Shown: piece by piece, positions 21,067-34,049 of the stretch | Position numbering within the stretch: the first letter of the stretch is position 1 | How the letters are laid out: the number at the start of each line of letters is the position of its first letter | NCBI GenBank assembly: GCA_029582165.1 | Contig: CM055868.1 | Location: forward strand, 7,391,501 to 7,455,500 | Direction: 5' to 3' | Source of the DNA: Portulaca oleracea | Taxonomy: Eukaryota > Streptophyta > Magnoliopsida > Caryophyllales > Portulacaceae | Length of the DNA stretch: 64,000 nucleotides | Made by a program: the position numbers and the translations under genes | The notes under the pieces: model-generated | What the model saw: only the letters and a program-made list of their open reading frames with translations | Database searches by the model: none | What the model was told of the DNA's origin: nothing

Positions 21067-22260
21067 GATATGCATGTAGAAAGGGTCTTTTTTTGGTTTT
21101 TGCTGCACTTGGCGGCATAAAAATTTGACAGGACAGGATTAACATGTGAATGTAGACATCAACAATGACGTTTTTTCTTTTTTGAAATATTACATATACC
21201 AACCATTTTCACATCACCTTACCTTGGGATTATTGATGCATGTATTCAATGTTGAACGGAATTCTAGTGATACATTTACGCATCTTTACATGAAGTATTT
21301 GTAGTAGCCCTGTCAATTCGGTCGGGCGGTTTGGTCAGTATATCGGTTCGGGTAAATACGGGTCAGATTTTCGGTTCGAAAATACGGCGGTGTATTTCGA
21401 TTCACCTCAGCAGGTTATGATTGTGACCTTTTTTTCTTTCTAAAATGGTCTAAATACTACTTTTTGTCTATACATAATAAAATATGATTACCTTCTAACA
21501 ACGATAAATTATTGTAACTATTTTAACTTAAATTAGATAAATAACAAATAAATAAGTTGCGCTTATAGTTTAATAGTTAAAAATCTGAACGCAAAGTCAC
21601 AAAATTTAATAAAGTTTAACTCAAAAAGTTAAATTTTCGGGTCAAACGGGCGGGTTGGGTTTGATCCGCTAATTTTCGGATTCAGTATACTTCGGGTTTA
21701 GTTGAAAAAATCGTGTTCAAAACCTAGAAATTTCGGGCGGATTTGGGTCGGGTTATCGGATCGAGTCAGAAATTGTCAGGTCTAATTTGTAGCAATCTAG
21801 TTGATTTGTGTTAGATATGCTTGTAGAAGGTTGTTTTTTTGCTAGCACTTAGCGATTATGGAAGGTTGACAAGAGAAGATAAGCATGTGCATGTATACAC
21901 CCGCGACATTGACCATTTTTTTTTTTGAAATATAACATACACCGACAAATTTTTTTACGTCACCTTGTCTTGGAAATATTTGTGACGATGTAATTGTGCA
22001 TAGATTTGCATGTAGAAATGTTGATTTTTAAAATTGTTTATGTCACCATTTGGCTACGTAGACTTTTGGGACGAGACGATCGGGTCGATCAACACATGAA
22101 TGTATACGTCATTATTGGTTATTTTTTTTCCACCTGTAACATTGGCTATTCTTCCCAATTCTTTTACAACACCTTGTCTTGAAATTATTCATGCATGTAT
22201 TCAATATTGAACGTAACATACACTACACTTGTTACGAATGCCCAAACTAAGCATCTTGTC
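21067..22260. repeat. Diverged tandem units of about 200-240 bp
   Basis: The phrase CACCTTGTCTTGGA (or a close variant) followed by ATGCATGTATTCAATGTTGAA recurs near 18455 (before the MITEs), 21215, 21961 (first half only) and 22172. A second shared phrase, GCATGTAGAAA followed by a T-run and then ATGAATGTA with GACATC, recurs near 21072, 21818 and 22010. The units are interrupted by the hAT MITEs. No coding content. Confidence 0.6.
21305..21784. mobile_element. hAT-type MITE, CGGGT-rich
   Basis: The ends are CCCTGTCAATTCGG and AATTGTCAGGTCTA, an inverted pair, flanked by the perfect 8-bp repeat ATTTGTAG (21297-21304 and 21785-21792). The flanks are rich in CGGGT/CGGTT motifs, as in a common plant MITE type. 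Exact TIR ends may shift by up to three bases. Confidence 0.7.
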
Positions 22261-24059
22261 TTTTAATTTTGTAGGCAATGTCTTTTTAGACTCAATTAAT
22301 TAATGAATGGGAGATGATACGAGTCTTGTCCCAATACATTTTTTATGTGTCTTATCTTTAATAAAATTGGTATTTTTATGATTTTTGATACTGTTTTTTA
22401 AATTGTAAGTATTAATTATCAATTATAAGAAGTTTGGGATGCGTAGGTTGTGTCATTGACTACAAATGACACCCTAATCAGATCAACCACTTTCATTATC
22501 CTTGTTTTAAGTATTTTTTAAATATAAAAAATCTATTAATATATAAAAAATCTATTAATATATAAAAGTAATATTTTTGAATTTTAAAATGGTGAACAGA
22601 GAGTAAATTTAGGTGTCCATAACCAATGAGATTAAGGATAAATAAAATATATTAACTGTTTTGCCCTTCCTTTCTCGCCTAAATAAAATACAATACAATT
22701 TAGTTATATAAAAAAAATCTATATCTATATCTATATAATATATAGTAATATATTTAAATTTTGAAATAAAGTCACCATAGTGAATGGGTTTAAAAGTTGG
22801 TAGAATAATTTCTTCCATTTTCCCACTCAATCTCCACAACATGTGTCCCACAACATGTTCAACTCTAATCATCTATTTATATCTATATATAGATTAAGGA
22901 ACGGGTCGATAAGATTATTAATTTTAATTATCTCATGATGCATTCTTTTTTATAGCATGAGATGCATTAATGCATTATTATATGCATTATTAGTTATTTG
23001 GTGATTAATAATTGACAACTTTTGGGACTTTCTCCAAATCATGAAATGCTAGCTACTCCTCAAAATTACATAAGAATATTGCATTATTAATTTTGTGAAA
23101 AGCTCTATAATGACCATTTTGTAAATTATGAATTTTGATTATCTCAAATTTTTCTAACGCATTCCTGTTTCTCGCATAGGTGGAGGAGCGACATGTTTAT
23201 ACTTAATCAATATTCTAATTTACATAAAGAAAATTAATGTAATTACCAAATGTTCATATGGTAAAAAATATATTTATTTAATATTATGATATATAAAATC
23301 TATTAAAATATTTTATTTTAAAAATTGTCTTTCTAGCAAGGTAATCACCAACAACTGACTTTTTTCATTTCTTTATTTTTAACATCCCCTATTTCCACAT
23401 TATATATCCAAAATAAATGGAGAGATCAGGTAATCCATGGAATACCAATTAACATCTCAAAACATTATATATGTCACGATGGTTAATCATCATTCTAATT
23501 CACATCAAGAAAATTAACTTAATTAACAAATTTTTATATGACTATAAAATGTACTAATTTTATATTGTGACATAATAAAAATGTTTATTTAAAATTAAGT
23601 TAGTAATTATTAAAGATAAAGTAACACTTTGCTATTATTCAATCGAAAAATTGTTATTAAAAAGTTAAAATTTTTATTTTGGACTTCAAACTTTAAAATG
23701 ATTTCATGATTATCTTTAAGGAAAATACTTTCATATTTCTAATAGCTCTAATTTCTATACTAAAATATCGTGTTATACTTTTTAATTTGGTGATAATTAC
23801 AGTATTGCTTGCAATTAATGTATCTCATATATAATTTTTTAAATACATAGTGGTTATTCGATTATAGTACAAGAGGTGTATTACTATGAAAAGTTAAATA
23901 TTTTGTATGAAAAAAAAACTTACATATCTTACTATGATTTATAAACATTGTTTTTTTTTTCATGTATCTATATATTCTATATTAATTTTGTTTACATATA
24001 AAACTATTAAACATGACTTGCGAGAACTCATGCTCCTAGAAGTATGGTATAAAAATATT
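22260..24059. other. AT-rich intergenic sequence
   Basis: No open frame with recognisable similarity. Short direct repeats occur near 22520-22560. I see no transposon termini. Confidence 0.5.
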
Positions 24060-24442
24060 CGAAAATGATAAACATCTTGGCACAAGATGGGTCTTAACCA
24101 TCTTGCATTTCTTCTAAATCACTAATAAAGTGCGATGTAAGTGTATTTAAATCATTCTAAAGGCATGTTTCATTATGTTTAGGGTTACTACAACTTATAA
24201 ACAATTTATTTATATTTATTTCATAAATATAAAACTATGTATAAAATGTGGATTTTCTACTATGATTGATAAAATTAGGCTATTATTATATTTTTTCACC
24301 TAATTAATAAGTATTATATTATTATAATCGATAAATACATATAATTATTAAAGAAAATATTAATAAAAGCTACAAAAATATGAAATATGAACAATTCAAG
24401 ATGGTTAAGAACCATCTTGAGTCAAGATGGTTATCATGGTCC
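24060..24442. mobile_element. MITE with CATCTTG palindromes, 9-bp TSD
   Basis: The left end reads ATGATAAACATCTTGG and the right end its approximate complement. The motif AAGATGGTTAAGAACCATCTTG near the right end is itself palindromic, and TCTTAACCATCTTG matches it on the left. The 9-mer AAAAATATT flanks both sides (24051-24059, 24443-24451), suggesting a Mutator-type MITE. The AT-rich TSD could partly be chance. Confidence 0.55.
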
Positions 24443-24451
24443 AAAAATATT

Positions 24452-25123
24452 ATTGGATGAAATTCATGCTTGGATGCAATCAAGAGCAAGTCGTTGAATA
24501 ATATTCCATCATTTTCATTTTTATCATATATTCATATATCTATCATTTTACAATTCTAATAATATACTAATTACTAATTATGAAACTTACCTTATTAGTA
24601 TGGATTCACTTTTATATTAATCTTTTTCAAATTTTCAAGGAATAAATTAATGTACAATAAAGATTTGAGAAAGATTTTCTTGATTTTATAAATTGCAGTT
24701 AAAGTGAGAGAACTTGAAGTAAATGGAGTAGTAAATTAATCATTGATTGGAAAAACTTTATAGTGGTTGTCAATCGAGACAACCACCATAATGAAAATAA
24801 CGTTCATTTATACATGTGCTGACTTTTATCTTCGCCGTTCATATTTCTATTTAGTATAACATTGTGAAAAATATTTTTTAATTAAAAATTTCTTTATGAA
24901 ATTTTTAAATTTAAATATCTTAACTCTAAGTTTTTCCTAGTAAACAAACATATTTTGAAAAATATTTATTTTAATTTTTTTTAAATAAACTAAATTTTAA
25001 AAAATATATTTTACAATTTATATTAAATAAAGAAGATAATGGTCAAGATAAAACTTGTTCGACCCATATACGAGTAAGATTTATTTTACTTAATGTGGTT
25101 GTTATGGCCAACAATATATATAT
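24452..25123. other. AT-rich intergenic sequence
   Basis: No gene or element recognised. A small hairpin GTGGTTGTC...GACAACCAC lies near 24763. Confidence 0.5.
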
Positions 25124-26520
25124 AGGGATGTGATCAAATGAGCATGGTGTTATGGTGAGCATGTAAGCAGGATGTATCTCAGCCCTCAGATCTATAATCT
25201 ACGACTGTCAATTTTCCATGCATTGTTATTTATTTTTGCTAGCCTCACGTGAGTTTTTAGTAGTAAATAAGCCTTTTTCCTTTTATTTTTACTTGAAAAG
25301 AAGCAACCCTTCTTGGTAATTGGGACTTCATTTCTCGAAAATAACGTGCGACATCAAATCCATGGCAGCCATTGATAAACCAAAAAAAAAAAATGTTCAA
25401 CTTCCCTTTATTGTAGCTGGCAGCGAATTCTTCTCCTTCCCAACTCCCACACTCAAACTCTTCCCCTTCCAATCTGATACATGCCCATGGATATGATGTT
25501 GAACATCATTTTTAGTTTGAATATCTCTATTTATTATCATTCCAGGCGGTCGTTGGGCTTCGGCGAAGGATACATTGAGATTGTTTTTTTTTTTGGTTGT
25601 GCTTTGAAAAATCAAGGTTTTTCAGTTATTAGTTCGTCGAATTCGAAATTTTTTCCAATCCATCTGTTTATATGCTGTTTTTTCTCCTTTTTTTTAAAGT
25701 TTTTCATTGAAAAATATTGTCTTACTGATAAGGAACTGAAACTCAACTATAATGGTGAAGGATTAAGGCTGGACAAATGGGAATGAGTTGAAATCAAGCA
25801 ACAGGTAGTGGGTTATTGCTTTTTTAATGTTTGAATATTTGAATTCAAAGTTTTGTAAACATTGTGTGAGTTGAGGGTTGGGATGCTTGTTTTTTTTAAA
25901 AACTTTAGATGTATTTGGTGATGAATTCGATCACTAAATAAAATATATTGCGGATTTGGGGGAAGAGGTTCTAATGAAACAGTTAATGGGATGACATTTT
26001 AATTGTATGTTAAAGTGGACATCAAGTGATGCCATAGTGGATGTCAAGGTCAGGGAAAGTGGATATTAGGGAAATAGGTAATGGTTGTGTATGTTGTTCT
26101 ATTGTACTTAATGTGCACATTGGTATTGATTGATATCCACAATAATAATGGTTGATAACCACTGTTGTCATGTTTGATGTCCACATCCTCTTTGTTTGAT
26201 GTCCATAATCGTGATGCGCGATGTCCACTATTGTTATGTATTTATGACTATACTGACCATACATGTTGTTGTTGGATGTTAAGATCAAGAAAATTTGACA
26301 ATAAGGGAAAATGGTGATGTTTGTGTATGTCATTTTGTTGTAGTTGATGTGCATATGGGTAATGGTTGATGTCCACATTGATAATGGTTGATGTTCCATG
26401 TTGTCATGTTTAATGTTATCCATTTTGTTTGATGTCTATACTTGACAGGCTCGACGCCCACCGTTGTTACATAATATGATCGTACTAATTGTACATGTTT
26501 TCGAAACCATTCAATATTAG

Positions 26521-26940
26521 TTGGTGGGAATACTGATGGTTTGTGGGTTGTTGACTAGGGTTCATCATAGCCCCACTTGTTCTGGAGATCCTTGGGATGT
26601 GGTCGCATCAATAGTTAAGGATTTTTCGTCCGCAATTAATGAAGTGGCTAATGGTTCAAGTCCAGCCCGCTCACATGTTATGGGAACGTCGTCTAAGGTG
26701 GTCCTTACTTAGATCGAGGATACAGATTTAGCTGAGGATAGATCCTCGTTCCGTACCCTACAATTGGCCCAAAACACACCTGTGGTGGTTCCTATTGAGA
26801 TTGAGGCTGATAGGAATGAAAAACTTTTGAAAGAGTTGATAAAGTAATATTGTCATGATATTATTATGCATGAAGACAATATATTGAAGGACCATGCGTA
26901 CAACAAGGCTTCCCATTGGGATGAGGCCAAGTCACTTCCG
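26521..26940 (+). pseudogene. Unrecognised coding remnant, left arm
   Basis: A 63-codon frame includes MVCGLLTRVHHSPTCSGD followed by DVVASIVKDFSSAINEVA. The inverted arm at 29186-29380 encodes a clearly related peptide with the same order (CGLL, SP, CSGD, DVVASIV, FSAAFNEVAEASSP). Substitutions between the two arms keep the frame, so this is probably a decayed piece of an element-encoded protein. Downstream frames up to 26940 hold further Glu/Lys-rich stretches broken by stops. I do not recognise the family. Confidence 0.4.
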
Positions 26941-27399
26941 CCCATTTGATTCAAGTTTGTGATATAGTGGACTGTTGTTTTGGGATTATGTAGTAGATGA
27001 TGTATTTTGGCAGTTTAGGATCTTTTTAATATTTGTCATCTCAGAGTCATGAATAATACTCTACACGTGAGTTGAGACAAATGCGCAGAAGAAGTTATTA
27101 ATGTTGGATGTCCACTGCTGTTATGTTGGATGTCCACATCCATTTTGTTTTGATGTCCATAACTCATCAAACAATATAATTAATGCAATATGTTAACAAT
27201 GAAAATATGTGAACAATGAAAATATTAGAATGAAGGCATTTAACGAAGCTTTGGAAATTGTTTAAGCGTGAAACTGATTTTGTATCCAAAAATAAAGAGA
27301 AAAGCTATGGTATTACGACATGTATGGAAGGCTAGGAGTCACTATGGAAGACTATTGAGTGTAATGTGTGTCCATAATGATAAATGCATAATGTCCACA

Positions 27400-28840
27400 T
27401 TCTATTGTATTAGTTGTTCATATTGATAATACTTGATGTGTCTTGCTATTATATTCGATGACTATATTGGTAATACTTGATGTCCATTATTGTTGTTCTT
27501 GAATGTCCCCAGTTGCTGTGCTTGAGTGCATAGTGTGTCAATAATGTTAATATTGGATGTTCCCTACTGTCATAATTGATATCCATATTGATAATACTGG
27601 ATGTCGACATTTGTTATCCTTAATGTCTCTTGTTATTGTGTTTGAGTTTATTGTGTTTGAGTTTATTGTGTGTCAATAATGTTATTTTTTATGTCCCTTG
27701 CTGGAATACTTAATGTCCCATGATGTTGTACTTGAAATGCACATAGACATAACTGGATGTCCACAATTATTGTTCTTGATGTCCCCTGCTATTGTGCTTG
27801 AGTGTATTATGTGTCAATAATGTTAATATTGAATGTTCCCTACTGTCATAATTGATGTCCATATTGATACTACTTGATGTCCATTGTTGTTATTCTTGAT
27901 GTCCCCGGTTGTTGTGCTTGAGTTTATTGTGTGTTAATAATGTTATTCTTGAAGTCCTTGCTGTAATACTTAATGTCCCATGCTATGTACTTGAAGTACA
28001 CATAGACATAACTGGATGTCCACTACTATTGTACTTGATGTCCTCTGCCGCCGTACTTGAGTGTATTGTGTGTCAATAATGTTAATACTGGATGTTCTCT
28101 ATTGTCATAATTGATGTCCATATTGATAATACTTGATGTCCATTGTTGTTATTCTTGATATCCCCCATTGTTGTGCTAGAGTTTATTGTATGTCATTAAT
28201 GTTATTCTTGATTTCCCTTGTTGTAATACTTAATGTCCCTTGTTGTTGTACTCGAACTACACATAGGCATAACTGGATGTCCATAGTTGTTCTTAATGTC
28301 CCCTACTGTTGTGCTTGAGTGTATTGTGTGTCAATAATGTTAATATTCGATGTTCCCTACTGTCATAATTGATGTCCATATTGATAATACTTGATGTGCA
28401 CTATTGTTATGCTTGATGTCCCCTATTGTTGTGCTTGAGTTTATTGTGTCTCAATAATGTTATTCTTGATGTCCCTTGTAGTAATACTTAATGTCCCCTA
28501 CTAATGTACTTGATGTGCACATAGACATAACTGGACGTTCATTGCTGTTGTACTTGATGTCCCCTGCTGTTGTGCTTGAGTGTATTGTGTGTCAATAATG
28601 TTAATATTGGATGTTCCCTACTGTCATAATTGATGTCCATATTGATAATACTTGATGTCCACTATTGTTATTGTTGATGTACCCTATTGTTGTGCTTGAG
28701 TTTATTGTATGTCAATAATGATATTCTTGATGTCCCTTGCTATAATACTTAATGTCCCCTGCCGTTGTACTCGAAGTACACATAGACATAATTGGATGTC
28801 CACTTCATGTAAGTTTATGGTCAAGTATTGATGTGCATGA
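27400..28840. repeat. Tandem array of about 260-bp units
   Basis: The landmark ACATAGACAT (one copy reads ACATAGGCAT) occurs at 27741, 28000, 28261, 28519 and 28780, giving spacings of 259, 261, 258 and 261. Each unit is itself built of 20-45-base segments containing TTGATGTCC or TTGAGT(G/T)TATTGTGTGTCAA. Units differ by point changes and short indels. Related GATGTCC motifs extend more loosely from 26000 to 29700. Confidence 0.85.
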
Positions 28841-29185
28841 GTATATTGTGAGCCAATAATGTTAATACTAATGTCCCTGTTGTTATACTTGATGTCCATG
28901 TTAATAGAACTTGATGTCCACCATTATTATTTTTTTATGTCGCTCTATGTCAAGTTGATTTATAAATTGAATAATTTGACGTCACATTGCATTGTGTAAT
29001 TATCATGGAGCCTAATGTCCTTGATGTCCATATTGATCATATGTACCATGTTGTTATACTTGATGTTCATGTTGGTGATACTTGATGTCCACTTTGGTTA
29101 CATTGCATTTTCCAATGTATATTCTGTAGGAACCACTACAGGTGAATTTTGGGCTAACTGTGGGGTAGAAAACAACAATTCAGTT

Positions 29186-29380
29186 TTAGTTAAATCTAGA
29201 CCATCTAATGCCACTCTTATGACCGAGCGCGAGGGGGATTGGGCTGGAAGCTTCTGCCACTTCATTGAATGCAGCTGAAAAGACCCTCACTATCGACGCG
29301 ACTACATCTTGAGAGTCTCCAGAACATGCAGGACTAAGTTGATCCCTGATCAACAAGCCACATACTATCATTATGTCCAA
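29186..29380 (-). pseudogene. Unrecognised coding remnant, right arm
   Basis: 64 codons on the minus strand, homologous to the remnant at 26521. The shared peptides are CGLL, CSGD and DVVASIV. It lies in the inverted arm, so the two copies face each other across the satellite. No known domain. Confidence 0.4.
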
Positions 29381-30833
29381 TAACTAAGATTCAATATTAT
29401 GAACATCTTGAACAATCAGTATGGACATCAAACATAACAATAGGGGACATCAACCATTTTCATTATGGACATCAAATATCATAGCAGGGGACATCAACTA
29501 ATATCATCGCGGGCATCACTTTCTGTAATTGAACATCATGCAATCTCGTTATGGACATCAACTTTAACACAACAACCATTACCATTTATCCATAATGGAT
29601 TAAAACGTTATATCAAGATCTGGTTAACATAATGTCCATTTGTACAAACCTTAATGTCCATTTGGACACAACATGATGACCACTTTAACATACAAACAAA
29701 ATGTCATCCAATTAACTGTTTCATTATAATCCCTTCTCCCAAATCCGCAATGTGTTTTATTCAGTGATCGAATTCATCACCAAATAAACCCTAAGATTCC
29801 AAAAAAATAAGCATCTCAACCCTCAACCCACACAATGTTTACAAAACTTTGAATTCAAATATTCAAACTCTAAAAAAACATTAACCCACTCCCTTCCGCT
29901 TGATTTCTCCTCATTCTCATATGTTTAGCCTCCACCCTTCACCATTGTAGTTGAATTTCAATTCATAATCAACAAGACAATATTTTTCAATGAAAAAATA
30001 AAAAAGGAGAAAAAACAACATATAACCAGATGGATTGGAAAAAATTTCGAATTCGAAGAACTAACAGTTGACAGACCTTGGTTTTTCAAAGCACAAAAAA
30101 AAAAGAATTGTCTCAATGTTTCCTTCGCTGGAGCCCGACGACTGCCCGGAATGATATTAGATGGAGGAATTCAAACTAAAAATGGCGTGCAACATCACAT
30201 CCATGGGCAGACATCAGATTGGAAGGGAAAGAGTTTGAGTGTGGGAGTTGGAGTTGGAAAGGAGAAGAATTCACTGGTAGCTGCAATAGAGGGAGGCTGA
30301 ACGTTTTTTTTTTTTTGGGTTTGTCAATGGCTGTCATGGATGTGATACCGCACGTTATTTTCGGGAAATGAAGTCCCAATTACCAAGAAGGGTGGCTTCT
30401 TTTCAAGTAAAAATAAAAGGAAAAAGGCTTATTTACTACTAAAAACTCACGTGAGGCTAGTAAAAATAAATAACAATGCCTGGAAAATTGACAATCGTAG
30501 ATTGCAGATCTGAGGGTTGAGATACATCCTGCTTACATGCTCACCATAACACCATGCTCATTTGATCACATGAGCATGGAACGAATCATATGAGCATGGA
30601 ACTTTGGTGAGCATGTGAGTATAGATGGACATCTAGTAATTTTTTTGTGGACATCAGGTATTGTATTAGGCGACATCAAGTTTGCATGGTGAAATGATGT
30701 TCCCTTGATGTTCTCATGCAAACTTGATATCCATTGAAATAATCCTTAATCTCATCAAATACAATATTTGATGTCCATCCATAATCATTACTAAATGTCC
30801 ATCCATGCTCACATGCTCATGTGATTTATTTCC

Positions 30834-30836
<3 letters not shown>

Positions 30837-30899
<63 letters not shown>
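30837..30899. repeat. (TA)n microsatellite
   Basis: An uninterrupted run of alternating T and A over 63 bases. Confidence 0.98.
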
Positions 30900-30903
<4 letters not shown>

Positions 30904-31929
30904 ATGAGTATTTTTACATAGAAAAAGTGTTCAAAATAATATGCATAATGATTTTTTTTTTAAAGATAACGTGAATAAAGTTTGATGTAGAGTATGCCAT
31001 CTCAATAATCATAAAATATTTTTAATGATTTTGATTACTAAAATGGTTTATGAGTGATAATCATTCAAGCAATGTGGTGCCTTATGTTAGGTGATTCACT
31101 GAAAAAATCGGTCCATTTTTTATCATCTCATCAATGGTCACAAATAATTTTATAATTTGTTTTTACATTAATTAAGTATTAAAATTGAAATATATATATA
31201 GGTGCCTAAAATATGTATCTTCCTTTTCATCATCTCATCATAATTGATAAAATCATTTTCCAAAAACTTGCTCATAGCATAGATGATAATAATATATAAC
31301 TCACAAATCTGTTTTATATTAGATTTGACAGACATCGATAAAATTATATGCAACAACTTTACACAAGTCTATGATCTACAATATATTACATTTAACGTCA
31401 ATCCATCTTTTTTAACTGACAACACACCTCAATAAATAATTCTTGCGACTTTTTTTTTTTATCACAAATTCGAAATTTGAATGGTGTACATCTATCAACA
31501 ACCACAATTCAACTTTTGAAGTACCAAATAGGAGTTAAAACATTTTGTCACGTTTTTATACCATACTAGATTCTTTTCAGATCCGCATTATCTTGTTGCC
31601 CACCAGGCTACACAATAGAAACATTACATTGTATCGAATCTGATATGCTTCTAACTCCCAGAGCACTGTAGACCTCGCGCAATTTCACTGCTGACAGTGC
31701 GGAATTTTTTGGGAACCAAACAATTAAACGAGAAGTCGGTACGGCTGACGAAAGTCTTTTTCAACCATATATTAACAGTTAAACAACACACTCTCCTTGG
31801 ACAATAACATGATCCTCTTGCCTCGTGACACGACTTAGGTAACCAACACACGCTAACCCATTTGCGCATATTCTTGCGACTTAAATGATTAGGATGTTAT
31901 GTATGTCTTCATTTTGCAGGTGATCTAAA
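30900..31929. other. AT-rich interval before the mobile-domain gene
   Basis: No gene recognised. From about 31560 the GC content rises. The left end of the Mutator-like region is expected here, but I cannot find a counterpart of the right terminus at 37741-37804. Confidence 0.4.
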
Positions 31930-33942
31930 ATGATAGGGAAGGGCAAGGGTCGAGGGTTTCTGGACCGGGCGAATCGACTTGTGAGTGGTTGGAGGGGGGG
32001 TGAGTCTGGGGACCCCCATAGACGCAATGTGACTGCGTCAACTCGCCGTGCTGGTCGTGGTACGGATGCAGGTGATGCAGCGGGGGGCCAGCCCGAGGAC
32101 ATGGGGAGTCATGCAACGCGAGATTTCGTTGACCATCTCAACCAGGTCATGGATGAGTCAAGCGACTCTGAAACATCGGGGTCGGGGGACGATGAGACAG
32201 GGGAGCCCGAGACGCAGATGATCCCGACCTCCATCGCCAATTTTACGACTACTGGGCCAGGTTACAGGCCATCAGGTTTCATGCCGATGAGGGATTCAGC
32301 CGGGAAGTTTGCCCCAATTCGACAGGGTGGGCAGGGAAGCAGTTCTGCTACTGGTGACGCTGGGTCCAGTAGCAGATATCAGAAGAGGAAGCGAAGCGGC
32401 GACAATTCCTGGAAGATTGGTGGTAACGTTCCCGGGGGACCTGCAATTCCCTCATTAATACCGAGCTTTGGAGGTCACATTGCTCGGGTAATATGGGAGG
32501 GTCGCGAGCGTTCGCCTCGTGTTGTCCTTGATTGCTTGACGAAGAAGAATGCGTTGAGGGAGTTGTGGTCAGTACACGACAAGTTGGAACCTGAATGCCA
32601 GGCTGCACTGGGAAGAATCCAAATAACCAATTTGACGGAGTTGATGTACGACCACATCGACTCGACGTTGATCTCGGCGTTCGTTGAGAGGTGGCAACCC
32701 GACACAAACACATTTCACCTTCCCTTTGGTGAAATGACGATCATGTTGCATGATGTGCAACATATATTGGGTCTTGCAGTTGATGGCTTGATGCCTGAAG
32801 GACTTCCTCGGGAAGTCGTTAACCAGTACGTGCCCGTGATTTTTGAAAAAGCAATGGCGGAGCTGAAGGCTGATAGCATTTATGATAAGGGTGGCATAGC
32901 TGACTCCCATTTGAGGACGATCAGTTTAACGACCAGTTTTCCCATTCCCCATAGGATACGGGCGTGGTTGTTGAGCATGCTCGGTAACACTATCCTTGTG
33001 GACAAATCGAGGGATAGAATTAGGCCGCATCCGTGGCCTAGCACTGATGTTATCGTTGATCGCATTGCTTGGGGGACGGTGACCTTGGCGTTCCTTTACC
33101 GCCAGTTAGGGATGGCGGCGGGCGGGCGACAGCCAAGATGGCGGGTACTTTCACGATTTTAGGCCACGCGCGAGCGATCGATTAATGGGCCTCGGGCGGC
33201 GGTGGTCCCCATCCGCCAAGTTGGGACGGCGCCTCGGCGATTGAGGGCCTCGTTGGATGCGTTGCCGGATCGTGTGAGTTGGGCCCGTGCGGTCTGCCGT
33301 ACAACTCATGTACCAGGACGTTGTACACTGGAGGAATTCGTGCATACGACATCATCGAGCAGACATGCCCGATCGCGTCGTTCGGCAGTTAGCGCACCTA
33401 AAACATATCCCACGGCGATTATCAGTCCCAAAGAGCGCCGAACGACCGCGAAGGGCCCTACAACTGGAATTCGTGGAGGCTAACGCCGGATCAAGCGGGG
33501 TTTCCAATTTACAATTTAATGTCAGTGCGTGATGTTCCCCGCGAAACATGTGCCGTGGGAATCGGAGGTCGCTTACAACGACTGGTATGCGGCACATTCA
33601 CATAAATTTTGATCAACAATGCCTCCAAGCCAATCGATGGAGGACCTTCCGACACCTAACAGTACACTTAAACCCTCATCATAATTAATTATTTTGTGTT
33701 TTATTTTTAGTTGTATTTTTTATTGGTCTGACCACTTTTTTTTTGTAATTTTTTTTTTATAAAAGTGGGCCTATACATGGGCATCATTAGTTCAACGGGG
33801 GAGGCATCAGTTCCAAGCGGACGATGAGACAGCGACAATTAATCGTGCTTGGTACGATGAGATGGTCGATTTGCACGGGCGTTGGTGCCATCAGATGCAC
33901 ATTGAAGTCCCCCAGGAGGAAGATGATGATGAGGAGGAGTAG
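31930..33942 (+). pseudogene. Plant mobile domain (MAIN-like) gene, frameshifted
   Basis: The first 410 codons are open: a Gly/Arg/Ser-rich, acidic N-terminal part (residues 1-165), then the plant mobile domain from about residue 185 (LDCLTKKNALRELW, DHIDSTLISAFVERWQPDTN, FHLPFGEMTIMLHDVQHILG). This domain occurs in MAIN-type proteins and in many plant transposons. Near 33110-33160 the frame breaks. Homologous sequence continues in other frames (YNSCTRTLYTGGIRAYDI about 33302, MPDRVVRQL about 33365). A last exon-like piece (WYDEMVDLHGRWCHQMHIEVP, acidic tail) ends at a stop at 33940-33942, after a T-rich intron-like stretch (about 33600-33800). It faces the MULE transposase and probably belongs to the same element. 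Confidence 0.75.
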
Positions 33943-34049
33943 ATGGTGTTGTTTAATTTCATTGTTTTTATTGTACCCTAAACTAAGTGTGGCTTTGTGT
34001 TGAACTAATTAACTGATTATGCGGTCAGTTTTCAAATTTGTGTTTCTAG

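Larger units (their letters stand above)
25124..30835. mobile_element. Large inverted-repeat element with internal satellite
   Basis: The sequence from about 25128 inward (ATGTGATCAAATGAGCATGG) is repeated in reverse complement ending at about 30572. The arms extend at least 860 bp with high identity, and weaker homology continues to about 26790 and 29130. GAGCATG and GATGTCC motifs continue to about 30833 on the right, so that end may lie there. AT dinucleotide runs flank both sides, so a TSD cannot be read. The core is a tandem array with GATGTCC motifs. No transposase is recognised. Long TIRs suggest a Mutator-like or foldback element. Confidence 0.6.

Noticed and set aside
26022..26423. 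133-codon minus-strand His/Thr/Asn-rich frame
   Set aside because: It is generated by GATGTCCA-type repeats read in reverse; no stop occurs because the repeat lacks stop triplets in that frame.
27400..28840. CRISPR-like array
   Set aside because: Units are about 260 bp without unique spacers, and the genome is a plant's. It is a tandem satellite.
32348..33065. Several minus-strand frames of 60-120 codons
   Set aside because: They are shadows of the GC-rich mobile-domain gene on the plus strand.
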